A stretch of 64,000 bases of DNA, from the NCBI GenBank assembly GCA_015179025.1, contig WHUX01000055.1, forward strand, positions 124,001 to 188,000. The letters are read 5' to 3'. The DNA comes from Terfezia claveryi. Its lineage: Eukaryota > Ascomycota > Pezizomycetes > Pezizales > Pezizaceae. Of the stretch, positions 49,089-58,840 are shown piece after piece (the first letter of the stretch is position 1; each line of letters begins with the position of its first letter). The translations under genes were made by a program, and so were the position numbers. A model generated the notes under the pieces. The model did not search any database, was not told the DNA's origin, and saw only the letters and a program-made list of their open reading frames with translations.

Positions 49089-50463
49089 ATGCCAGAGCTC
49101 CGCAACATCAAATGCACCATTCACACGGTCCAGGGAGAATTGTCTGAATTTGAAGACAAGAACCCGGACAACACCATAGGGCGAGAAAATGCTGCAAATA
49201 CTATAACCAGATATCTAAATATCAGTGGAACTGCTGGGCAGCGGTTCTGGGTGCAACTTGAGATACAACCTGGGTTCAGATGGGAGAATAGATTTAATCG
49301 CCTCAAATCTCATTACATGATGGATGGTATCGAATTTAAGACAGGGGGATCCTGTTCGAAATTCCAGCTTCACAGACAATATCATGGTCCGAATTTTACC
49401 AAGAAGGTCAATGGAAAAATCACCGGATTTACTAGCAACATGTTCTTCAAGGAGCTGAAAATTGGTATGTTTGTGGACATAATTTGGTGAGGAGTGCTCA
49501 GACTGACCCACTTGTGCAGTTGATCATGAGGTGAATGACAGAAATACATTCTGTCATCAAAGAATAAATGAACTCGGCCGAATCGAGGTGATATTACGGC
49601 GCGGTTTCTCTGATCAGTTCCACGGAGATATACAAACTGGAGATCCGGTAGCCAAATTCTTGCTAATTTGCATAAGACCAGTGGCTAACTATATTGTGAA
49701 AGATGTATAAATCTCTGGAAAATGTTCATGAGAAGGCCTTTAAAGGACGAAGCACTTCTCATAGTGTTCAGTAAGTGCCTACTACACCTTGCCCTCCTTG
49801 AAATCCATCCCCCTCTTCTCAACTCTGTTCTGCCAATTGATATAAAAAACTTCCATCTGCTTACAACTTGCGAAATATTTTGTGTAGTCTTGATGGGGAG
49901 CGACCAGCACCTCTGGTAGGCACCTCAAATTATACTTATATTGATACTAAGGAGGCCCCATATGCTAAATTTGTTTTCCTATACCATACACACGGTAACG
50001 GCACTTTCCTTTTGATATTTTCAATTCTCAAATGGATCTACATATAATATTTCTGTCTGCTAACGAGCTTATTAGAATCTCTGCAAAATCTTGGTGTTAT
50101 TCCTCTGGCCGGTAGTCCTGACGTAGAAATACAACAGACGCCAGGGCAGTTAAAGCAGGAGATTGAACGCCTAGCGGTAAGCTTCAGATCCACAGTACTC
50201 TCTAGTTGCACCAGTCTTATTTAGGTATTAATATATGGCACCTTTTGCAGTCCCTGCTGAGTCAAAAAAAGGCAACTTTAAAGCGTCGACTTGGCGAGGC
50301 TGATGTTGAATGTAATGATACCATTAAGAAGGAGAAAGGAGCTGCTTTACCCTCTTCTGCAAGCAGAAAAATTAAAGCGATTAAGGTAGAGAAAGGAGCT
50401 GCTCCACCCTCTTCTGCAAGCAGAAGAATAAAGGCGATTAAGGTAGAGAATGTTGATCTTTGA
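49089..50463 (+). CDS. DUF7918-family protein B
   Basis: Six exons, all rejoining in frame: 49089-49464, 49520-49647, 49703-49770, 49888-49994, 50076-50176 and 50251-50463; 330 residues. The N-terminal module has NTITRYLNISGTAGQRFWVQ and the core VDHEVNDRN, then VHEKAFKGRS, then APYAKFVFLYHTHG with ESLQNLGVIPL, which is the DUF7918 layout. Exon 5/6 encode a short coiled coil (LKQEIERLASLLSQKKATLK). The C-terminal tail carries two copies of a 19-residue unit from a 57-bp tandem duplication, each ending in IKVE, after an IKKE. These fit the SUMO-attachment consensus (hydrophobic-Lys-x-Glu). The protein ends with VENVDL, a shortened version of the VDLT ending of protein C. Function unknown; nuclear location is inferred from the Lys-rich tail. 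Confidence 0.82.
50332..50445 (+). repeat. 57-bp tandem duplication in the DUF7918 protein B tail
   Basis: Copies 50332-50388 and 50389-50445 differ at only a few bases and keep frame (19 codons each). Both encode EKGAA-PSSASR-IKAIKV. Confidence 0.9.
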
Positions 50464-51144
50464 TACGGGAATTGAGAATATGGCTTGCACTTTCCTTATC
50501 CTAGTTTAGTTTCATTTATTTTAATTTCCTCTTCTTTTGCTGGATTCTTTTGGGCCGAAAGGTCAGGTATGGAGCTTGGTGGGGGGTGGAACCAGTGGAA
50601 GGTAGATATGTACGATGTAACCATTACTGTACCTAGTTCTTATAATTCCGGAAACCGTTCTGCCAAAATATACTTTGGGCCACTCCCCGCTCCCAGATCC
50701 GCTTACGTAGTACATTAGTTTAGGGTATGCACACGCAGTTAAACTGGCATTGTGGTTGGCGTAGAATTTGGAGAATAACTCCTCTCCTTTGAAAATACCG
50801 CCAGGTCTGTGCACATAGTAATTCTACGCTGAAGTAATATATTATGTTCTGACTTAGCAGATCTGGGGAAGTTGACTTTATAATATCATGCCTCACCGGA
50901 TTCCCAGCTGAGCAGTTGCGGGTTCAGCCTTCAGCCACTATTCAGCTTCTACTACAGGAGAATCTGCACATTTGCTCTGCTCATTAGAGGGCATAAGTCC
51001 ATAATATTCGAGTACTCGGTAGTTAAACACAGATTCCTGATACCTTTGTGTCCAACTCGAAAACGTAGTGGGTGAGCGTACTTTGCAGGACCGCAAACAC
51101 TTGACAGACAGCAATTGCTCGATCGGGGGTCATCACAAAGAGGA
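50464..51144. other. Intergenic region between DUF7918 protein B and the CFEM-like gene
   Basis: It holds the 3' region of DUF7918 protein B and then upstream sequence of the CFEM-like gene. No other feature is seen. Confidence 0.4.
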
Positions 51145-52001
51145 ATGATGTATAATCTTTTACCAATTCTACCTTTTTTGCTCCTAATACACCATAAATC
51201 CTTTGCAGCTGGGATCGATTTCTCACAAGTTCCTGCGTGGCTTGATTCACCATCCTGCGGATACACAACGAACAAATGCCTGTGCTCGGGAAGTACAATT
51301 CTCGAGATGGTGCTCGACGCCACTGCAAAATGCGCTGAACAGTGTCAGTGCCTTCTGTATGACACAAATGGAAAGAAGTTAACGGATTACTCTGTGTCGA
51401 AGGGGTACAATTCTGTAGGTAGTCCAACGGTTCTTATCAGCACCCCAACTGGTACTCCTACTGGCATTCCTACCGACTGTGACTGTGACGGCCCCGATCG
51501 TTTTTTATTTTAAATACAAATAACTCATACGCGGCCTAGTAAGGGGACCATGATGAGATCTCCAGTCGGTTGGCATAGCTGCATTGCTTTCGTGGGTTAA
51601 TTTATGGCATGCTTTGACGTAATTAATTTCTGGTGGCAAGGTCCTCTGGCGTAACTCCTAATATTTTGGTACTTCTGTTCTTATACAACTGACAAAGATC
51701 TCATAAACTCAGCTCGAGTAACGGCGGCAGCAACCTGAGTACTACATCGCTAAAACAACTTTCGTCTCTTACTGCATCTACTTCATCGACAACCCCTGTC
51801 CCGTAAAATATAAATATACGCTCTCCACAAGCCAGTTCACAATCTACATCTCTATCCACTGAATCGCCAACTCAAAACTCCGCAGGAAACCACCACACAT
51901 CAAACCAAGGACACCAACAGCAATACCGGCAGCAGGAAAAGTGATTTTGGATCATTGGAACAGTTGTTTGCATTGTGGGTCTATTTGTTCCTATTTAACA
52001 C
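51145..52001 (+). pseudogene. Broken CFEM-like secreted/GPI-type protein gene
   Basis: The intact piece (51145-51513, 122 residues) starts with a clear signal peptide, MMYNLLPILPFLLLI, and then has a cysteine pattern C-x6-C-x-C-x15-C-x3-C resembling the second half of a CFEM domain. The first CFEM cysteines are missing (VPAW where LPxC is usual). A Thr/Pro linker (TPTGTPTGIPTDC) follows, then an early stop. About 200 bases on, one frame (51714-52001) resumes with Ser/Thr/Gln-rich linker and a hydrophobic end IIGTVVCIVGLFVPI, but has two internal stops. The gap contains one copy of a direct repeat (51501-51558), suggesting an insertion that broke the gene. An intron could explain the gap but not the two stops. 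CFEM proteins are fungal cell-surface proteins, several of which bind haem. Confidence 0.42.
51501..51558 (+). repeat. Direct-repeat copy 1 (accessory region)
   Basis: It shares with 52640-52710 a T-run/TTTAAA.CAAA stretch and TCATAYGCGG followed by CCATGATGAG. It could mark the end of an interspersed element. Confidence 0.5.
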
Positions 52002-52639
52002 TCTATATTACCTGGAAGAAGTGGAGAGGAGAGTCACTTGCTTTCACTCGGAGTGCAAGGACAATAGAATCATATGTTAACATTGTTCGATATTGAATTG
52101 AATATTGGTCAAAACCGGAAGAAAGTTTTTTTTCCTGCATGCTTCCCAGTCGGTCGTAAAGCGATACTAATTAATAAGAGGGTGTCTTTAATTGTTTTTA
52201 AAGAATTGGCTAGAGGAACAAAAACTTTACGGAGATTAGGATTCAACTAACTTCACTTGTACTGTAGGGAAACAGGCCGCATTACGCCAGTTATCATAGA
52301 ACTATCGGGAAGGTTATATCTTTTCTTCTCTACCACTTCGTGCTTAATTCTGCAAACTATATGTATCAAGTATGAAGATCATCTACGTTAGGGCTGCTTT
52401 TCAAAAAGAGTTGCTGTTAGAAGGTCTGCAAACAGGACCACTCAGGACCACACCCCAGCCATATTCATCCTGCAAATTCTAACCCATGAGTACAAACTCT
52501 GGTTTAAATTCCTGCTCAATTGGGGTTGTGTTCATTGGGAAATAAGTGGTTAGAGTTTCCTGATACAAATTTGGCCTAGGCAGGAGACAGCTCCTCGGAG
52601 GCCCACCCATCATGTGCCACGCAAATCTCTCCCCCTCCA

Positions 52640-52710
52640 TTTTTTTTACTTTAAACAAAAAAGGAAAAAATATATTCATATGCGGTCCGGTAGGGGGGCC
52701 ATGATGAGCC
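52640..52710 (+). repeat. Direct-repeat copy 2 (accessory region)
   Basis: This is the second copy of the repeat at 51501-51558, same orientation, about 1.15 kb downstream, with a 12-base AT-rich insertion. It runs into a perfect palindrome. Confidence 0.5.
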
Positions 52711-52731
52711 ACCCGGAATTCCGGGTGGCTC
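52706..52731. repeat. Perfect 26-base palindrome
   Basis: GAGCCACCCGGAA is followed directly by its exact complement, centred on an EcoRI-type GAATTC, with no loop. It sits at the end of direct-repeat copy 2. Confidence 0.85.
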
Positions 52732-53164
52732 CATGACAAGACAAGTTAATTTGTCAGGTCCGCGCTAAGTACAATATCGAGTGTGGTCGAGGACCTCCCA
52801 TGCTGAAATCCCAGCCCCATAGGTGTTGGGGGTGGCCCTACATGGTATTAATCTCTCTTTAAAAGGCTGGAACCACACCATGGTATTTGTCCTCATAGGT
52901 TGTGTACAGACTACTGATCCACATCCCTATCTTAATCTGGCACTCCATCATATACTATTGCATGTGGGTCCGTCAGTTACCCTGAACTCTCGGACTAAAG
53001 ATTGCTGTATACAATTATTCCAAAAATAGCAAACTAGATTTTAGGGGCATGCGTAGTTTCAATCTAGATCAAGATCTCATTGCGACATGGTTCTGTGCCG
53101 AGATAGTGGTCCCATGCCGAAACAAGACTACCACGTTGAGACTTCGATTCGGCCTCATTATATC

Positions 53165-53505
53165 TTTTTTTTTTTTTTTTTTTGAAGTCTGTACGTCTAT
53201 GGAGCCTTAGGCTATGAGACGGCCCCGTTTACCGCATCTTTAGAAGACTTGGTCTGCCTCCACACTTGCCAACGGAACAACTTGGCCACCCTAACCCCCC
53301 AATCCACCACTACCAAGGCCATTTGGGACTTTGCCAAGACTTAACTCCGTAGAGTCTCTGTGACTAAGCCAACAGGGGGAAACCTCTTTAGGACAAACCC
53401 CTGTTCCTTGGCTGTTAGAAAAACCTTTGGCAGGGGCAGGATTCGAACCTACGCACACAAGAGCATGCACCAAGATGGCTTCCAACTACGCCATCCACCC
53501 CACCA
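53165..53505 (-). mobile_element. tRNA-derived SINE with target-site duplications
   Basis: Read on the minus strand, the 5' head has an RNA polymerase III A box TGGCGTAGTTGG (53482-53493) and B box GGTTCGAATCC (53439-53449) at tRNA spacing. D-arm and T-arm stems are formable, but the acceptor ends do not pair, so it is not a working tRNA. About 270 bases of unrelated body follow, then a 3' poly-A of about 17-19 (poly-T at 53165-53183 on the plus strand). The 13-base sequence CTCATTATATCTT flanks both sides (53154-53166 and 53506-53518), a perfect target duplication, so insertion is recent or well preserved. Mobility would need reverse transcriptase from another element. Confidence 0.88.
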
Positions 53506-53518
53506 CTCATTATATCTT

Positions 53519-55495
53519 GACCCGTAGTTATTTTAACACCTATATCCACCTGAGCTTGCACGGGCCTGGCTGACCCTATATAAATATAGGGGTGGCTGTC
53601 ACAGCTCGGGTTTAGTTGACCTTTCCTGGCTCATTGTGGGCTAGTCTGGGCCCACCTGAGCCATTACAGGCTTTATTGGGCCAGAATATGCTTGCCTAAA
53701 CTACTGGGTATAAACCCCCTTGCCTTCCTGTATCAGTTTGGGAATCTACCTTAGCTTGGCTCAGCTTGTCTAAGTAGTTATACAAGCTTGCTCCGGGAGG
53801 CACACAGGTACTGGTAGGGTAGTCTACTAGTCTGGTTCCGGTAGAGTTAATTAGGTCCAGGCGTGCGCACCTGCACAGGCTGGGTCAAAAGGCTTAGCTG
53901 AAGCAAGTTCAAACTGCTTCTGGTGGATGTAATATCTCAATATATTAAGATCGGGTGGGAATTGTATAGATAATCCTAAGTTACCATATAAGAGTCCACA
54001 TTGATCAGGCAAGGCCCGACTAGTTCAAATATACCTAGGTAAGCCCATGGAATTTCGAGCTGCTTCTGGTAACCTAATTGTAACTTAAATGGGCTCTTGC
54101 TGGGCACAAACAAAGGCGAAAAGAGGAAACCAACGCAAGACTCAAAAGGGTCGGGGGTTAACCCGCAATACCAGATGACCCCAAGAGGCTTGAAAGCTCA
54201 ACCCATGCAAATTTCAAATATCCAGCGAAATATCCCAGCTCCTATCGACAACCATGAGCTGTTTGGCACGCTCGAGTTTACGCTTCTGTTCTGGCCTCCC
54301 TAGGAATTGCCCAAATACAAGTATGGTGGTCAATTAAGGTATATACAGGCCAGTTAAGGGTTGCGAATTCTGGCCAGCTAAGGTAGGCTTGAGGTGGTAC
54401 GTATGCTTCGGAGCTAAGGTAGGCTCAAATGCTAGCCAGCTGAGGTAGGCTCTTGCAGGATCTAATAATTCTATTCAAGAAGATATTCAGTCTCATCATT
54501 CTTCACACAATAATAAAGAGTCTGATAGAGAAGCTCCATAACCACTACGAGACTGTGAAGACCTACTTCAACCTAAAAAATATCACTAAAGCACGTTAAA
54601 ATATGGTGAAGCAGTATGAACACAATGAACATAAAATTGAGGTCTTTGGTATTGGTGCTATTGTTAGTGTACATATACATCGACAAGGATAGTCATGGCA
54701 CTGATGACCGACGTCTCTATCACCCTGACCGTCATGCTTTGTCAACCACATTGGCCTGTTATATGCATTATCCAACTCATGTGCTGCTACGCATTCCAGA
54801 CTCAATATTGGAACTCTAAGGAGATTTAATATTTCTGTGCATAGTCTCATATTGCACTACAATATATTACACTTCGGGAAGCTGCTTGCCGTACTGATCT
54901 CAGTTTATATCCTGAAGTATGTCAAATTTCCACCTAGACTTACATTTATAACAGAATTCCTGCAAGTGTAAGGGGAAATGCTAAACCCGACAATGCAGCT
55001 GTATTGAATCCGATTTGCATTGCAGCAGCCGCTGCCACCCATCATGTAGCTGCTTGAATAGTCCTATGGACCCAGAGACACAGTCGCAATCGTACTCGGA
55101 AGCGGAACTAGAGGTTGGTAATATTCCATTATTGAGTACAATTCATGTGCGTCAGCGCTGATGAATTTTCATCTTCAATGTACCTTCACTAAATTACTAC
55201 ATTTGGTAATCACATTCCCGGGAAGGCTATAGTCTGGTTGGCACAACACCCTCCTGTGGGAAGGCTAACTTTGGAGAAATTTCATTTGTGCATTCCTGAG
55301 CAGGCCTATATTCGTGCGCAACCCAGCTCTCCCAAGAATCGTGTGGCCTCCCAGGCAGGCCTGGCCCATTCGCGAATGAGCAAAATTCCCGGGAAGGCCA
55401 GAACATACGGCTTCATACCTACGGAAGGCTCCGTAGCTGCTAGATATCTCGGGCAGGGATTACGTGCGGCTGATCCCGATGACGTGCCAACACTA
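53519..55495. other. Accessory non-coding region with short degenerate repeats
   Basis: No gene is seen. At 53550-53770 GGCC/CTGGGC-type words recur. At 54347-54455 the unit GCCAGCTAAGGTAGGCT is repeated about three times with changes. Frames at 54500-55500 are short and interrupted; 55238-55519 is open for 93 codons with no family resemblance and overlaps the next element's end. Confidence 0.45.
54347..54455 (+). repeat. Short degenerate tandem repeat
   Basis: Units GCCAGTTAAGG, GCCAGCTAAGGTAGGCT, GAGCTAAGGTAGGCTC and GCCAGCTGAGGTAGGCTC follow each other with variable spacing. Confidence 0.6.
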
Positions 55496-56083
55496 GTGGT
55501 GGTCAATAAGTTTCTGTAGAATTCCTGTATCATGTACGGGGTTTTTAGCACTAGCCGAAATAACTGAAACATATTGACCGGCTTAAATAATCTCCTGTGA
55601 GTGACAAGACGTAGTTATCATCATATCATCACCAATAAGCATGCCTCGAACAACAGGGAAGCTCAAGCTCTATATCAAATTGAAACTGAAGCTGATAATA
55701 CCGTATGTGCCTATACACTGGCATCTTCATCAGAAGAGGAGAATGATTATGAGGAGGATCTTGAGGACTTGTGAAAGGTTATTGCCTCTGACCGGTACAT
55801 ACCTACTATCCCGCAATACAAGTGCAGGTCGGCATGATATTGATCTCCTTGAGGCCTATATCAGATAGCATTATGCGAAATGAACAGGAAATCCTGTAGG
55901 GGTTACAGGGTTTTTCATGTAGGTTCGACGGACAAAAAAATTGCTGTTACTAGTACAGGCTCCAAGTTGACGCCCAAATTCTGTCAGCCAATAAGCGCTA
56001 CCGGTATCGCAAAGATGCCAAGGTGTGACACAGAAAGTCCCCGTACATGATACAGGGTTCTACAGAAACCTATTGACCACCTC
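55496..56083. mobile_element. TA-flanked inverted-repeat DNA transposon remnant, 588 bp
   Basis: Left end 55496-55541 and right end 56039-56083 are inverted repeats of about 45 bases with a few mismatches; shared words are GGTGGTCAATA, GTTTCTGTAGAA and CCTGTATCATGTACGGGG. TA lies directly outside both ends (55494-55495, 56084-56085), as in Tc1/mariner elements. The interior has an acidic peptide-like frame near 55650-55770 (SSSEEENDYEEDLEDL) but no transposase domain I can recognise, so it is a deletion derivative or MITE. It ends 122 bases upstream of the DUF7918 protein C start. Confidence 0.75.
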
Positions 56084-56206
56084 TACTTGCCTGCCACCTT
56101 ACCACCTTAAGTATCATCTCACGACTCCCGCTATAGATCAACGCCCACCGCCTACTACGACTAGCTCCTCCTGCAGCTGCTACATATACTGACCGAACTC
56201 TCCACC

Positions 56207-57591
56207 ATGCCTGTTTTACGCAAAGTCCAGTGCTGCATTCACACCGAGAGGGGAAAACTGACCGAGTTCGAGGAGAAGGTAGTTTTGGAGCAGAGCGATG
56301 CAAAAATCACTAGATATCTTGATATCACTGGAGCTGAGGGGCAGAGATTTTGGGTCGAGATCCAGGCTGAACAGGGCTTTGAATGGATGGCAGACACTTT
56401 CAACGCCGTAGTGCCATACGTTGCTGTTGATGGTATTGATTTGGGGAGTTGTGTCTCAATCAAGAGGTATCAGCCAAGATCACAGTTTCTTGGGCCTATT
56501 TTCACTGCATTGGAGGGTAGGGAGTATGTCCGAGAAGTTGGTGAAATGTTCTTCCAACCTCTAAAGCTTGGTAAGCGAGTGAAAACTTTTTTATTTTTAT
56601 AAATCCATTAGTACTCGCATTGAATTATTTTAGGGGTGGCATCCACTGCCTTTGATCAGCGCGAAGAAACCATACAAGGGAAGGAGGCTAGCTAATACCT
56701 TACTATTTTATAGTTGAGGAGGAGGGAGGAGAAGACACCATAAGTAAGTCAGATGATAGTAGACTTCAAAGGCTAGGGCACATTGAAGTAAAGATGTACC
56801 GTTCTATGGAAGTACGAATGAACGGCAAGCCTTGGATTGGCCAACCTGTAAGAGCTCACCTATTCTTATGTTTGATATGTTAAGATACATTCTATGAAGA
56901 CTATGTACTCAGCTGACTAGCAAGAGAAGCGAGTGACAAAATCATTAGAAAGTGTTCACGAAAAGGCCATCAAAGGGCGTAGTAGTGTTTATGGTGTCCA
57001 GTAAGTCTATAAAACCTATTCTACATGGGCCCTAGGCGCTAGGTAACTTGCTAGCACACCTAACCCACATTATCAAGGCGTAAGAAACCTAACTGTATAT
57101 GGGTTGCGGATTTTATAGGCTTAAATCTCGAGTACTTCCCACCACAGGCTTGTACCGCCAAGATTATACTTGGCTCGATTATTTGGATAATCCCTACATT
57201 ACATTCATTTTCCTGTACCGCACAAAAGGTAAAGCTGCGCTAGTACCCATCCATATCATGAACTACAGTTTTTTGAATTCTTTTTACTAACACTACCGAC
57301 TTTTTAGAAACTCTCATATCCCTAGGGCTCCTTCCTACCAGTCCAACAGAGATAATGGATGATGGCGACGGTGATGATGAAGTAGCCCCAGGACCCGCCA
57401 AATTGAAACAGGAAATCGAGGCCCTGACTGCCCAACTAAATAAGCGGAAGGCCACGCTCAAACGCCGCTATGGAGATGAAAGCGACTCAAACCCACCACC
57501 TATCAAGCGAGAAAGATGGCCCAGCAGTGCCCCCCGGGGATCTACCACTCGCAGTCAACCAGAGTCTGTCGACCTCACGGGAGAAGATTAA
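56207..57591 (+). CDS. DUF7918-family protein C
   Basis: Five exons rejoin in frame: 56207-56570, 56714-56847, 56921-57000, 57119-57228 and 57308-57591; 323 residues. The N-terminal module has AKITRYLDITGAEGQRFWVE and VAVDGIDLGS; later parts are LQRLGHIEVKMYRSMEVRMN, VHEKAIKGRSS, NPYITFIFLYRTKETLISLG. Intron positions and phases match protein B (first four), and the first matches protein A. A coiled coil (LKQEIEALTAQLNKRKATLK) is followed by a basic PIKRER, a SUMO-attachment-like IKRE, and the ending ESVDLTGED, which fits a SUMO-interacting motif with acidic flank. An alternative acceptor at 56633 would give an early stop. Function unknown. The 5' flank holds a transposon remnant, so part of its promoter may come from it. 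Confidence 0.83.
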
Positions 57592-58305
57592 AATATCTAC
57601 ATTTTTTTTTTTTTTTCCCTTAAAAAACTCACTTTATCTTTCTCACTATGGGTATTCTCTTTTTTTTTTCTTAACTCTCTTGGTCTGGCGTTGCGCCTAG
57701 CACGAGCCAAACCCCACTCAGTCAAAACAGTTTAGATTTTTTAAATGGAGACTTTTCCTCCTCATTCTAGACTACTCCCCTTTATTTTTTTTTTATTATT
57801 ATTATTTTTTTTTTGGTAGTGGGGGTGGTTAGGTGTGGAGCCAAGAAAAATATCATGGCCTACCTAGGTATCGGGTTGCTGTGCTGAGTAGCTTCGAAAA
57901 CTCTGCACCCCTACATAGAATATGGACGGCGTGGGGAATATATAATGTCCTTAAGAGGGAGAAGTTGAAGCGTATGCATATGCATACATCCTACATCGAG
58001 ACACCCACACCCACACACATATACATACACAGAGAGAGAAGAGAAAAAGTGTGAGTGAGTGATGAGTGAGTAAGGCGTGCAAGCTGCTCAAGACGTAGGA
58101 GGAGGGAGGGAGGGAAAGCGGGGGGGGGGGATGTAAATGGTGCATTGCTTCAGTAGACCGTAGACAGAAGACAGTAGACAATGGAGAAAGATCACGTAGA
58201 TTTGAGATAGGAATAGGAAGTAACGATGATGCATTAATTTTTTTCAATTCTAGAGAGTTTCGATGTGGTTGGGATGGGATAAACCCCCCCCCTCCACCCC
58301 CCGAC

Positions 58306-58336
<31 letters not shown>

Positions 58337-58840
58337 AGCCAGTATCATCTAAACAAAGAAAATCTTTCTATAATAAAGCCAATGCCAATGCCAAAGCCAA
58401 TATAAAATATCCACGCCCTTGCAAAATGCAAAGAACGGGGCGGGAGAAGAAGGGGAGGAGAATAATGCAAGTTCCACCCGCCGGTGAATGTACAGGCGAC
58501 GACGAGAGATCTTGTACACTATGATAAAAGCAAGTATCTAACTCTCAAAAGTAGCCAACTCCAACTCCATGAAAAAAAAAACGAGACATGAAGCAGGAAA
58601 AGAGATGAAAGTGGCTCTGCACTCCGGTACCTAGGCGGGATCCAGAGAAAGCGCGAGGGGGAGGGGAGAGAAAAAAAATATATGTAGCTGAAAACATCAA
58701 TATGGGCTAGCAAGCCGTAGGAACCAGCCAGACATTTTTGCAAACAAAAAGGCAAAAAGGGGGGCAGGGGGGTGGATATATGCTCTGGCAGCCGTGCTCG
58801 CTGTGCATCATATTTCAACGCTTCAACGCTCCGAATGAAG
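57592..58840. other. Intergenic region between DUF7918 protein C and a minus-strand gene
   Basis: It contains T-tracts (57601-57616, 57787-57813), an AAAAAG tandem near 58306-58337, GCCAAT-type repeats at 58378-58402 and CACACC/ACATAC stretches near 58003-58030. No gene is seen. Confidence 0.5.

Noticed and set aside
53430..53505. Possible tRNA gene on the minus strand
   Set aside because: A and B boxes and D/T arms are present, but the acceptor strands do not pair and the unit continues into a body with poly-A and target duplications, so it is a SINE head.
55238..55519. 93-codon frame between repeats
   Set aside because: No family resemblance; its 3' end lies inside the inverted-repeat terminus of the 55.5 kb element.
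56571..56700. Earlier acceptor (TTTTAG at 56630-56633) for the second exon of DUF7918 protein C
   Set aside because: Leads to an early stop (GKEAS then stop); the later acceptor at 56713 restores the sequence shared with protein B.
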